Shown here one piece after another: positions 23,317 to 34,351 of a stretch of DNA of 64,000 bases. The position numbers were made by a program, and so were the translations under genes. The DNA comes from Paraphysomonas bandaiensis (Eukaryota; Chrysophyceae), in the NCBI GenBank assembly GCA_965644295.1, contig CBFFRP010000108.1, forward strand, positions 62,001 to 126,000, written 5' to 3'. Below the pieces are notes generated by a model. It ran no database searches. It was not told the DNA's origin and was given only the letters and a program-made list of their open reading frames with translations. Within the stretch, counting starts at the first letter, position 1; every line of letters begins with the position of its first letter.

Positions 23317-24292
23317 ATGTTCAGTAGAGATAGCTCTGCGCTCCGTTTTGATGCGCAGTCGGATGCATGCAGTGTTATTAATGCTAGTAGATTGCAGTTG
23401 TGCATGAAGAAGCAGCTCCTTCGACCGGACGCAACTGTTACAGCTACACACATATCGGTATGTTGGTGCAGTATGTGCTCTCTCATTGTTTAATATGAAA
23501 TGTATTCAAGCTAGTAGAGTTCTTGGATAAAAATCTTGAAGCAGTTAAGTCCCGTGCCAGTGCCTCCGAGAGAGAGACGTTAGACAAACAACAGGCTGAA
23601 GTTAAGAGACTTCTGGCTAAAGAAGAAAGTAATGACCTTGCCTCGTCGTCATTTGACGAAGAGTTGCCTACAGGAGATGATTGTTTTGTCGAGCGTATCG
23701 CTGCTTCGAGAAATTCGAAGAAAGGTGAGACACCTTCGCGGAAGATAGGTGAAGCTCGGCCATCTGGAAAAAACCAATCATCACAAGACACAACGTCAGC
23801 AGCTAACATACAAAACTTGCTACTACAACAAAAGGTATGGTGTTTTTACAGTCAAGTCGTAAGGTTATTATGCCCAGGATATATCTGCACAAGAGCTTGA
23901 TGACGAGCGCAAGACACAAGCGGAATTGGCCAATGAGTTAATGGAACTAACAAGTATATTAAAAGATAATACTATTGCTATGAATAGGGCGGTGGTGGAA
24001 CAAAATCAGGTAACTTGTCTAGTGATGTGTGAAGATGATGTGATATGAAATGACAGCAACTTGATGTGATGCAAAAACATGCTGAAGAGAATGTCAGTGA
24101 ACTGAACGACCAAAAGAAGAAGGTACGTCAGTCTTCGGGCACTGTATCAATGCGTAATATTTTATACAGTTGAGTAAACAACATAAATCCCAGGCGTATA
24201 GCATTTGGACAACTGTGTGGATTCTCACGGTTGTGCTACTCTCTTTTGCTGGAACCTATGTAGTTATGAGACTTTTCCCTAAACCGTACTAA
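23317..24292 (+). CDS. USE1: USE1-like SNARE (tail-anchored, ER-Golgi retrograde transport)
   Basis: Four or five exons encode a tail-anchored protein of about 260 residues. A polar N-terminus (MFSRDSSALRFDAQ...) is followed by a charged helical stretch with Ser/Lys-rich linkers. A SNARE-type heptad region comes next (RKTQAELANELMELTSILKD, NTIAMNRAVVEQNQ, LDVMQKHAEENVSELNDQKK). The C-terminus is a single hydrophobic anchor, WTTVWILTVVLLSFAGTYVV, and a short basic tail ending FPKPY. This order matches USE1/Slt1, the ER Qc-SNARE for Golgi-to-ER transport. The ELMELTSILKDNTIAMN segment resembles the USE1 consensus. The layout is convincing, but sequence identity cannot be measured here. The start at 23317 is the first good ATG; a small upstream exon is possible. 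Confidence 0.7.
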
Positions 24293-24552
24293 TTGTTTCT
24301 TATGTGTGAATGATACCTGTGTGGTTGAGTAATTAATAATTTAAGATTTTGTGAGTATAACTACGATATCATTCTGATTCATTTTAACATAGCTCAAATT
24401 GCCTGTGAATAGTAGGTAGAGACCTATTGTAGTGGCACGATTACTAATTTCTCATTTCGCAATGCTAGACACTACTAAATCGATCACGTAAATCACGCCA
24501 TTATTTTTATCAATTTAAAGATCTATAAATAGCAGCATCTAGAACCCTTCCC
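24293..24552. other. Convergent intergenic region
   Basis: A short AT-rich gap between the 3' ends of the USE1-like and FAD monooxygenase genes. Nothing was recognised. Confidence 0.4.
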
Positions 24553-26489
24553 TTAATTGCTTGTGGCACGAGACCAAAAAAAGTATCTCGACATGCACAG
24601 AGTGACTGTAGAATGGTATATTAGCTGATATTTAGTTGCAATTGGGCCCACAATTACCTTATTCTCAAACTCGAAGACTTTCATTGCGTTGGTGAGGCTT
24701 CTGAGCTTCTTATATCTATTGAACCTAAGGAACAATTTGATGGGAGTGCGCTAATCATATACATATTATCAACCTGGTGGTCTCAAAATTGACCATGTGG
24801 GACTTTAGCTTATCTAGACTGCTCCATGACGCAGTGTCATCGTCGCTGCTGGAATCAAAAGGTCTAGTACCCCATGCTCCCGATTCTTGTATCGTATTAG
24901 CCAAACCATATGCGGACTCAATTGCCAAGCCTGTCCCCTGTGAGCAAGTTCTGTCAAAAAACTTCAGCGACAGCAATGATTAAATAAATTACCTGAGTGA
25001 GTACAGGGTCCACCTGAAAACAACAAATATGAAGCACATAAGTACACAAAATATTATAAATTGAGGACACATACCGAAGCAGCTGCATCTCCTACATAAA
25101 ACACAAGTGGGGCAGTTTGAATCCTCTCTACAGAGCGGCGAATGGCGTCACTCATTGAAGTTTTGCGCATTGTATTGACAGGTTCCACTGCTGGAACTGG
25201 CTCTTCTGCAGTGCTACCGTGATCAGTGAGCAAAAGAGCCTCCCAACCTACCTCTCGCTATTACCAAAATATACAGGAGACATACGGTGTAAACACACTC
25301 ACCCTTGTATTTCCAAGGCGATTCTCGCACTGGGTGTTCAGCTATCCCATCCGATCCTCCGTCAGTATTCTTCACTATGGTACTCAATGACTGATACCAT
25401 CCTGTTCCCAGCGAATCGACAAGCGTCGAAAGATCTGCATGGCTTTGCTGTAATGGTTGCTTCGTTGCAATGTACCAAGCCACACCATCCTGCACGTAAC
25501 TTTGTCACAATAGAACGTAACATAAGATATTGATACTACACGCACGCGTTGCTAGTGCAGCATCGATAGTCTAGAGAGAAACATGTAAGCAGTACCTGAG
25601 TCGGCATTAATCCAAAACGTAATTTATACCCACAGAATAGGGACATATCTTCCATTGATATTGTCTCTGGCAAGAAACCTGCGGCTGTATGACCACTATA
25701 CACCTGTGTACGCTATTGTTGACTATCCGAAAGGGAATGTGCTTCGCAATCTCACCGTATATTTGATCGCACCCTGAGGTATAGTGCTGTTTGACGGAAA
25801 TAAACACCGGCGCACACTACAGAACAAATTACATTTATTTAATTAATATTTGCCGATAACTGCGCACATTGAACTTTGACCATCCGCAGCAACAATGAAG
25901 TCCCCTGTGACCGTTTTCCCGTCCGAGCTTTCCACAACAGCAGTAGATTTATTCCTAAACTTTGGTCAGTTCACAGCAAAAGTGCAATAGGTAGACACAC
26001 CTGTATACTTTCGAGACATCGAAATTCAGAGTGACGTCTTGTTGTAAATGCTGCATATAACACTAGATGTAACACCTCACCACAATTTCAAAGGCGTCAC
26101 TTACGCTTAACAGTGAATCCACAAGAATATCACTTCTGACAGAGACAAATGACGGGTGCTCTGTACACACCACAATAAACAAACAGTGAGAATCACTTGC
26201 TGATTTTACCGAAAGGCAGTTCCAATGGACTGTTGGAGTGGACGAGATTCCCACCAACTTGATTCTTAAAAGAAATTGTCCGCATCGGATGCATATGTTG
26301 TTTGATGTCTTCATATATCCCTAGTTTAGATAATATACTCACTGCGGGATTCCATAGCCCCGTGTACAGTTGATTGCGGGGAGTAACAACGTTTCTCGCC
26401 TCAACTACAGACGCAGATATACCAATCCGTTTCAGAGAGATCGCAGTGATGAGGCCGGATATATTACCCCCAACAATAACAGCAGACAT
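24553..26489 (-). CDS. FAD-dependent monooxygenase (PHBH/UbiH-like)
   Basis: A class A flavoprotein monooxygenase with about nine exons. The N-terminal Rossmann dinucleotide site reads VIVGGNISGLITAISLKRIG and ends its second strand in SASVVEAR (ribose-binding Glu). The DG motif region reads DFIVAADGQSS followed after splicing by VRR. The second FAD motif reads VFYVGDAAASVDPVLTQGTG, with GLAIESAYGLAN after it, as in UbiH, kynurenine and salicylate hydroxylases. Its substrate cannot be told from sequence; no ubiquinone-pathway context is nearby. One intron, near 26068-26097, would be only 30 bp, the smallest I see. The C-terminal exon is plain and ends YFFWSRATSN. No transmembrane segment or clear targeting peptide was seen. 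Confidence 0.85.
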
Positions 26490-26976
26490 ACTTTATGCTT
26501 GCAGCAACTATCACCGCTTTAATGGGAGATCTGTGAGCGTATGAGGAACATATCTGCCTCTTCTCACTGCACTGAGCTACATTGAAAGGAAAAATAGTAT
26601 GTGGAAATCCAGAGATCACAACATCAGAGTGTGTGAATGTAACAAAAACGAACTTTTTCTAAGAATTTTTGCTTTTGTTCCACAAAACTCCGAAATGATA
26701 TTGCTGAAAGTCATAATACCAGGGCTTTCATCACCTTGCACAAATACACTCTCCGCAGAATACGACTTGTTGTAGTTCAGAGTTGTACGTAGTTCTGTCG
26801 AGCAGTGCGGTATCCTCGTATCTCGTACACATCTAGACATGATGTGGACACGCACCTCGCTCATCTCGTGTGCGTACAGCTATCTCATTGTTCCATTATG
26901 ACAGTAAAGTGAATGGGTAATAAGCTACACCTCTGCAGTTCTATTTCTAGAGGAATAGTGGAAAGCTACCGTAGAA
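26490..26976. other. Divergent region between FAD monooxygenase and HEI10-like gene
   Basis: This gap separates divergently transcribed genes and probably contains their promoters. It also contains a short minus-strand frame, listed separately at 26616-26864. Confidence 0.4.
26616..26864 (-). CDS. Possible small protein of unknown function
   Basis: An ATG-started frame of 82 codons (MSEVRVHIMSRCVRDTR...) with no recognised domain, membrane segment or signal peptide. It lies between two divergent genes, upstream of the FAD monooxygenase and in the same orientation. It could be a real small gene, a 5' exon or leader of the monooxygenase transcript, or chance. Base composition resembles neighbouring coding sequence more than intergenic DNA, but the support is weak. 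Confidence 0.25.
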   Translation of the reverse strand: MSEVRVHIMSRCVRDTRIPHCSTELRTTLNYNKSYSAESVFVQGDESPGIMTFSNIISEFCGTKAKILRKSSFLLHSHTLML

Positions 26977-28144
26977 ATGTTTGAGTTAACGTGTAATTTG
27001 TGTGGTGCGGCGTTTTCTCAAAGTGGAAGTTTTCGAACAAAGTGTAACCACATACTGTGCGAATCCTGCGCATGTGGAGCCTTTAATAAAGGCTGTCTAT
27101 GTCCTGTGTGTGGATACAAGCTTCACGATGGGGAAGTCAAGGAGCTTATTGTTGGAATATGTCCGACCTCGTTGTCTGATGCCCTATATCAGAATGCCTT
27201 CCAACAGTCAGATTGGGTATCCATACTAGACAATTCAATTCATGTTGTATCTGCAACACTTGAGCTGCTGATATTTGTACAAAGCCAGTTGTTTCTACGG
27301 GCTAATATATTAGAATCACAGAGTGCGGATGTTGCCAAAGACTTAAATGCGTTGAGAAGTGATAAGGTGTCAGCCATATTATTGACATGGGATTTGTTAA
27401 CTGAAACGCTTCAGGAAAAACTCACTATGCAACTTCGAAACGAAATGTCAGTATCTAAGCAGCGGGTTCGTGAACTGGAAGCTCATATGCAGATTCGGGA
27501 GAAAGAGCTGTGTGATATGAAAGAAGCTTTTGCTGAAAAGTCGAAAAAATGCGACGCATGGGAAAAGGTGTTGTTTTTAGCAGCTGATATTATTCGGATT
27601 AAAATATATAGGCTTATGGTAATCTTCGAGCCCAGTTTGATATTGGCGATCAAAACATCTCCCGGTGGCCAGCGATGCGTGATACGGAACATAAGGTTGC
27701 ATTAAACTTTTCAAGAACGTATTCATTTCAGGGCAATGCAGGATATCCGTTCTCCTACTAAATGTGTTATGCCATCAGCACGTAATACTACCATATTTAC
27801 TAGAGTTGTTTATCATTTTCGAATGGTTTAGATATCAAATCTTTTCCGCAGCTATTTAAGCGACAAGAGAAAGTTACATACCGGTTAGTCTTATTAAGGT
27901 ATACATGTTTTAATATATATACAGGTATTCTGAGGATACAATGGATGCATCAGCAAATGTATCTTCCTTTCGTGGTGCTCGCAAGAAGAGGCCACACACA
28001 CCTTCTTTTGTGACGAATTTTTCAATAGCATCCCCATCTCCTCAGTCGATAAAGTCGGCAATCAATACGAACTTCGCTCCTCAGGAGAAGCGCAGTCGCT
28101 TTTTTGAAAGCACAGGTGGAAGATGCAACTTTTTTTCGAAGTAA
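26977..28144 (+). CDS. CCNB1IP1: HEI10/CCNB1IP1-like RING-coiled-coil protein (meiotic crossover factor)
   Basis: About five exons. The N-terminal RING-like domain has CNLCGAAFSQSGSFRTKCNH, then ILCESCA and CPVCGYKL, with the compact spacing of the Zip3/HEI10 family. After it come SPSEEY-equivalent residues (here ICPTSLSDALYQNAF) and a stretch (SWVS..LDNSIHVVSATLELLIFVQSQ) that follows the CCNB1IP1 pattern before the coiled coil. The coiled coil (RNEMSVSKQRVRELEAHMQI...) is followed by a Ser/Pro/Arg-rich tail containing SPTKCVMPSAR and SSFRGARKKRPHTPSF. HEI10 is a SUMO/ubiquitin E3 that marks crossover sites on meiotic chromosomes. Presence implies a meiotic programme. The short exon near 27738-27810 is inferred only from splice phase. 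Confidence 0.78.
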
Positions 28145-28634
28145 AATGAGGTAATTTATGATGTAATATTTAACGTCTTTCTTTGGATTTTTTTGAAATG
28201 AAACGCGCTAATAATTTGTTTGAATATAATAAGTTGTCGTAATAACATAGTACTAAGTATTATCCACCCATATCGAATCTTACATAAGTCAATCACTTTT
28301 GCTTCATCTGTATTTGAAGTCATCAAGAACCCGATTGGACGAGCAAAGTTAAAAAATATAGGCACACTTTCAATCCTGACAAAACTCTACCTAATTTCGC
28401 AAGAAAGTGGATGCATTATTGAACCAAGTCATTGGGATACTTCATGAAATAGAAGAAGGAATTAATCTAAAGATTACAATATTTTGGAGGGCGCATATAC
28501 AATTGAGTATCGTCGTTGATTAGATAGTGCGACACAGCTACAGTCATGAAGTTAAACGTCATAACACACATCCTCAACAGAACCAAACCGACAGCAATAT
28601 TTCTGCGTCACCTATCTAATAGCTGTAGCGAAAA
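28145..28634. other. Convergent intergenic region
   Basis: A 490-bp AT-rich gap between the HEI10-like and thiolase 3' ends. Nothing was recognised. Confidence 0.4.
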
Positions 28635-30067
28635 TCAAAACACTTCAAAGAGACCCGCAGCTCCCATTCCGCCACCAACGCACATGGTTACGACGACTCT
28701 CTTGGCCCCGCGGCGCCTTCCCTCCAGGAGAATGTGGCCAACCTGTTCGTGCAATTACAACGGAATAGCAGCACAGTGAGCACCTACTTGTCTAGACCCA
28801 GTCATGCCGAATGGATGGCCAATTGATATCGCCCCGCCATTCACATTCATTTTGCTGTGGTCAATTCCAAGTACATCCGCACATCGCAGTGGCACCACGG
28901 CAAAAGCCTCGTTGAGCTCCCTGAATATTATTAAGTTAATTTCAGCATATTTTCACTCATTTTCAGGTACCAGAGATCAATGTCATCCACACTGAGGCCA
29001 TGGCGAGACAGCAGTTTGGGAACTGCAACTGTCGGACCGATCCCCATTTCATCAGGCTCGCAGCCTCCAACTGCAAATCCGACGAAAGCTCCTAGTGGCT
29101 CCAACCCTCGTCTCTGTGCCTCTGCCTCTTCCATGAGTAGGCATGCCGATGCCCCATCAGACAACTGGGATGCGTTACCAGCCGTGATTGTTGCTTTAGG
29201 GTCGGCCTCAGCACGCACAGGAACTAGACCCTGTATATCTGCCAAAGTAGTACCTGGCCGGTTGCACTGTTGACAGTTTAGCACGGAATGAAAAATCCGC
29301 CGCTAACTTACCTCATCCTTGGAGACAGTGTAGTCCACAATAGAAGTTTCTCCTGTGGCCTTGTCTTTCACTTCCATTTTGGTCTGCATTGGAACAATTT
29401 CTTCCTCAAACACACCCGCAGCTTGGGCAGCAGCGGTGCGCCTCTGTGACTCCACACTGTACTGGTCCTGCCGCTCCCTGCTAACTCCATACCGGGCAGC
29501 AACAATGTCCGCGGTCTCTATCATAGGCATCCATATCGCAGGGTAAGATTTCAGAAGCTTTCTCTCAGGAACGACGCCTTTAACCATTTTCGGCTGGACA
29601 AGGCTGATGCTATCAACGCCACCCCCAATAGCACAGGTAGCTAAGTCGTGAACAATGGTATGGGCAGCGTTAGCTACAGCCTGTAGGCCACTTGAACAGA
29701 ATCGGTTAATAGTTGCCCCCGAAGTAGAAACAGGACAGCCAGCCCATAATGCAGCATTTCTGGCAATATTCATTCCTAACATTTTACCGTTATATATGTT
29801 GCGACACTATCAGCTCAAATGTAACCTGTTTCTCCCTCCGGCATTCCACAGCCCAAAATCACATCATCCACAAGATCAGGCTCCACGTTGGCTTTACGAA
29901 TAGCATTTTGAATTGCATGTCCTAAACACAGATGAGTGGGATGACGTGAGGAAAAATGGTAGCGAGGTACCTGCTAATGCAGCCCCGTGAGTTTTATTAA
30001 ATCCCCCGCGAAAACTCTTCGCGAGACCAGTGCGTGCTGTGGACACTATAACTGCTCTTCTAGACAT
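28635..30067 (-). CDS. Thiolase (acetyl-CoA acyltransferase / 3-ketoacyl-CoA thiolase)
   Basis: A thiolase that cleaves 3-ketoacyl-CoA, or condenses acetyl-CoA, through a Cys-linked acyl intermediate. Five exons join. The nucleophile Cys lies in [20 protein letters not shown]. The catalytic His lies in [17 protein letters not shown], and the second catalytic Cys in [23 protein letters not shown] is encoded at the exon junction near 28915. The N-terminus, [20 protein letters not shown], has no PTS2 nonapeptide and no obvious mitochondrial presequence; the C-terminus EVF is not a PTS1. Its compartment is therefore open. The sequence resembles bacterial-type thiolases (RTPIGKA/ARTGLAK), but five introns show that it is a resident nuclear gene. 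The 45-bp last intron splits [11 protein letters not shown]. Confidence 0.92.
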
Positions 30068-30529
30068 TATAGAATAAGCTACAGTTAAATGAGGTCGCGA
30101 AGAGGTTGTATGTATATATCTATCTGCATATGTCACACTATCTTCATGTGTTGGAATAGATATGAGATGATGCATACAGGGGTATACAGATGTATATGGT
30201 ACACGGTATACGTCTCAACGTGTTGCTGCATACAAGAACAGAACACTGAACGACATCAGACACTGCTGTGTAGGTATTCCATGCCAGTATATGCAGTAGT
30301 GGATATAAATACAGAGCAAGTACTGCTCTCTATACAATATACTGTATATACCGGTATACACATATGTGTATATCGTTTGAATTATTGTACGATCGTAGTG
30401 TGTGTTGTATAACTTAACTAACATACGAATCATATATCCGACCCGGAGGGAAGGGTAGAGAGAATAGCCGTGAATCCTTGCTTGATGCCGTGGTGCTAAC
30501 TTATCGTAAGGTAGAGTTGAGTGAATAGG
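30068..30529. other. Divergent promoter region between thiolase and KATNIP
   Basis: A gap between divergent genes, rich in GTATAC/ATACAG-type simple sequence at about 30150-30370. Short frames there look like by-products of that composition. Probably regulatory. Confidence 0.4.
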
Positions 30530-33500
30530 ATGGAGAGTGTGGAGGATTCTCTCACGAAAGAGCTCAATAGAATGGGAATATCGTCCAAGAGATTACAAGG
30601 CGAGACCGATGCCCTTGTGCGTCCCATAACCACTGGTGTGTTGGATTTGAAAAGTAAATCAATAGCTAGAAAGAACATAGATTGTTATGTGGACAGGAGT
30701 AGTGACCAGAGGAAGTCGTTGAGACCGCGGGCTCCACTCGCAGGCAGACGGGGCAAGTCTGGGGACTCAGCTGTGGCTGCAGATAGTACGCCCGATAAAC
30801 GAAAAGATAGACCAGCGAGAAATAAATCATCACGAAACAAGAAATCCAAATCTATAACTGTGCTGTGGGATAGCTTGCAACATTTCTCAAAGAACAACCT
30901 CGGGCGATCCTTGGCAGACCAAGTACGTACTGCTCCTTTCAGATGTGTTTAGCCCGTAATTTTTTTGCCGTAGGATGTGTCCAGTACTATCAGTTCACCT
31001 GCCGATGATGTTCATTTTGTAAACTTGACTAATATAGACGATGGACAACATGGACAAGCTGCTATGCAGGTTTCGGGCATTGGTGCTCGACTTCACTCCA
31101 CGACAACGAAAAAAATAGGGGCAGAGAAAAATAGTGAGGCCGGAGCACTGAAGGGAGTTGGGTATGACAAGGGTCGGGTTATTCAGGATCGTGTATTTTC
31201 CGAAGCCAGAGAACCTATGGAAGTCGCAAGCTCTTTTAGTGGTCGCGTTTCCTTAAAGCCGGCTGTGACCTCACAGTTTGTAATACCAGAACTGCCAGCT
31301 GGGAAGAATCTTGTTATAAATATACTATCAACATGGGGAGATCCGCACTATGTGGGTTTGATGGGAATAGACATATTTGATTCCTCAGGGCACCTGGTCG
31401 TTCCAGGGAATATGGAAACACAGGTGTGGGCTTGTCCTGCGGATATCAATGTGCTTCCAGAGTACGGTGAGGCAGCAGTGGCGTGTACATTCTAGAAATT
31501 GTTTAACATTTTCAATATCTGTAGGTAATGATCCAAGAACAGTGGATAATGTGTTAGATGGAGTGAATCATACTTGTGATGAGCTACACGCATGGCTGAC
31601 TCCGTTCACCAGAGGCGAGGACCACTTGGTTTGCATTGACTTCGACGAGGTGAGGTAGTCAACACCTATTGTATCTTGAGTAATAAAGACTTCATACACT
31701 ACAGGTTTCTGTTCTTAGTATGATACGGATTTGGAACTACAATAAAAACCGCATTCACAGCTACAGGGGGGCCAGATATGTGGAGATCAGTTTGGATGGC
31801 GCTATTATATTTAAGGGTGAAATCAAGCGAGCCCCTGGAGCTGTTCTGGATCCCGAAGCTTGTAGTGAGTGTATATTGTTTACTACAAACAATACTATAC
31901 TTTCATTGGTGGAAAAATACGACCCAGTCAATGTTTCTGACGAATCGAGAGATACGACATGCATCCCTTCGTTCTTAAAGAATGAGGCTAACGAAGGGGC
32001 CGTTTCATCTTTAAATTCGCGTGGATCATATTCGCCACGCACTCAGGACAGATACTCCCATCGACAACGTGGCCCTTCTCTTTCTCCTGTGCGTGGTGGA
32101 GAAGAGGAGGGTGCTCGACAAGCCCAAGAGGAGTGGATGGCAATGGCTGATGGAGAAGGAGGGGAGTGGGTGAAACAGAACCGCTACGAGAAGTCTGACT
32201 TCGAGGCGCTTGGTCTGGAGAGGAAATCCGCTACCGTGGGTGTGTGGGGAGGGGCCGGCGACGACAGGCCACCCACTGGAAAAAGAAACACCGCTAGGAA
32301 TAAAGGCGTAACATTTGAAGATCGCAATGAAACTGTCCCTGTAAAAAGCAGTAATACCATGTTGGACTTTGAGCGAACAATGGGACCCCAGGTTCACGGC
32401 AACTGCCCCCTGTCCATTTCCTATGACGGTTTTCCGGACCTAGTGCTCTCTCGAGCTGCTGCTGGCCTTCCGAAATGTAACAGCTGGAAATCACACAACA
32501 AAAAAGTTGTTCAATCTCATAACAACCCACTTGTGCGTCCTTCCACTGCAGCCGTCTCCAGGGGACATGAGCCTCTGATTGGAAAAGTAGTTGAGCTAAG
32601 CATATTGAGCAACTGGGGTGACCCGGAATATGTTGGGCTTGCTGGTATTTCTGCTCTTGATGAAAATTTTGCAGAGCTTCCGCTTCCAGTCCCCGAGGTT
32701 ATATTAGTGGAATGCGGTGGAGCGTCTAGCAGCTCTAAGGCCAAAACTTACATGACATCACCGAAAGTACTCGTTGATGGCAACAATTTGAGTACAGACC
32801 CCTTGCGTCTGTGGCACGTGACTATGCCACAATCTGCAAGTGTGCTTCTTCGATTCGATATGGGCGATTCTCCAGTGTCTCTCCGCGGATTGCGTGTGTG
32901 GAACTATAATTCGCCTGGTGAAGAGTCGTGCAGAGGGGCTAGACATGTGGAGATCGCAGTTGATGGACAGAACAAGGCGTCACTGGTACTTCGTAAGGCA
33001 CCTGGGGAGAATAACTTGGAATATGCGCAGTTTGTACATCTCAAAGGTGCGCTAGTATCTTCTAGATCTTCTGGTGAATTTAGCTCCGCGCGGTCACTGC
33101 GGAGGAATCAATCTCTGTCTGACTTTGAGAAAGACCCTAGGGCAGAAAGTACCAGCCAAGACTTGCTCCCGATTGAGCCAATGAATAGCTTTGACATGGA
33201 GTTTCCAAACATAGACAAGACGATGCAGTCAGAATCTTCGGATGGGAACACAGATGAGCTGGAGCGATCGTCTCTTTTGCCATCATGCCTTGGTTCGCCT
33301 TCAGAGAAATCAACAGAGCAGGGTGCATGTATTGTCACTCAGCAATACGAAACACCGGTATTTTAAAAAATGACAAGTGTTCTATGCTAACTTTACTGGT
33401 ATCAGTTGAACCCATGCGGTAGTATGATGAAGATTGTACTGTTGAATTCATATGGAGACCCGTACTACATAGGCCTGAATGGTCTACAAATATTTGATGA

Positions 33501-34351
33501 ATGCGGAAAACTGGTCGAGCTATCAGAGGATCAACTGCAAGCAGCACCATTCCGGTTAGTGTTATTTACTCTTTATACAACTACCATGACAAGCAAACTT
33601 TTAAAGGGATGTCAATGACCTCCCTGAGATTCAAGCTCGTGGGGAAGACGCCCGCTGTCTGAAAAATCTGATTCATCCGGAGAATGATACGTTCAACGAT
33701 AAGTATGCATATTTTTTTGATAGCCATGAATTGTAATGCTTTTCAACAGTTTTATGTGGCTAGCCCCACTTTCGTTGGAAATAGACATCGATAAAGGAAG
33801 TGCAAAGGAATCCAGACACCCTAACACAGTGGTTATTTTGTTTGACGAGCCTATTCGAATTGGATATATTAAACTTTGGAATTACAGTAAGACGCCTGAG
33901 AGAGGCGTCAAGGAGTTTGAGGTAAACAGTCCTTTACATATATAAGGTGTATCTTTTACTCTTTGTAGGTATTTCTGGACGATGTGCTGGTGTATAAAGG
34001 TAGCCTTCGAAAAAGTCCGAGCCGAGACTATTTTTGGAAAATTTCAGCATCCGCAAGTGACAACGACGAAGATAACTGGTGTCATCGTCACACCCGTGAT
34101 GGGATTGGTGGTATGGACTTATCGCAAGTTATCTTGTTCACAAATGATAGAGAGGTGATTGCGCGTGAGGTACGATTTTCACGTCGATCAACTAGTCCGG
34201 TTGTGATATGTATGTGCAGGAAAGCAGAGTTCCTTTCTGTGATGATGGTATTGAGTTTATTGATGAGGGCAAGCACGTTGCCCTTCCCTCTAATCTTAAA
34301 TCTGAAACGGTTCATCGACCTATGACTTCCGTTACAGGAAAGAGAATATGA
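30530..34351 (+). CDS. KATNIP: KATNIP (KIAA0556)-like ciliary protein with DUF4457 repeats
   Basis: A long protein with three copies of the KATNIP (DUF4457) module. KATNIP is a ciliary basal-body protein that binds microtubules and katanin and is linked to Joubert syndrome in humans. Each module has a lead strand and a glycine-rich core: LVINILSTWGDPHYVGLMGI, VELSILSNWGDPEYVGLAGI and MKIVLLNSYGDPYYIGLNGL. Each is followed by a hydrophobic motif of the type LRVWNYNSPGEESCRGARHV (first copy SMIRIWNYNKNRIHSYRGAR, third copy GYIKLWNYSKTPERGVKEFE). Between modules 1 and 2 lies a polar linker of about 200 residues, with another linker between 2 and 3. About nine exons. The start ATG at 30530 gives MESVEDSLTKELNRMGIS. 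After splicing near 34165 the protein ends GKRI. The presence of KATNIP suggests a ciliated or flagellated life stage. Confidence 0.9.

Noticed and set aside
28635-30067. Thiolase as bacterial contamination or recent bacterial transfer
   Set aside because: It has five spliceosomal introns matching the window's style, so it is a resident nuclear gene.
30089-30412. Frames on both strands between thiolase and KATNIP
   Set aside because: They come from TATAC/ATACAG simple sequence and have no conserved features.
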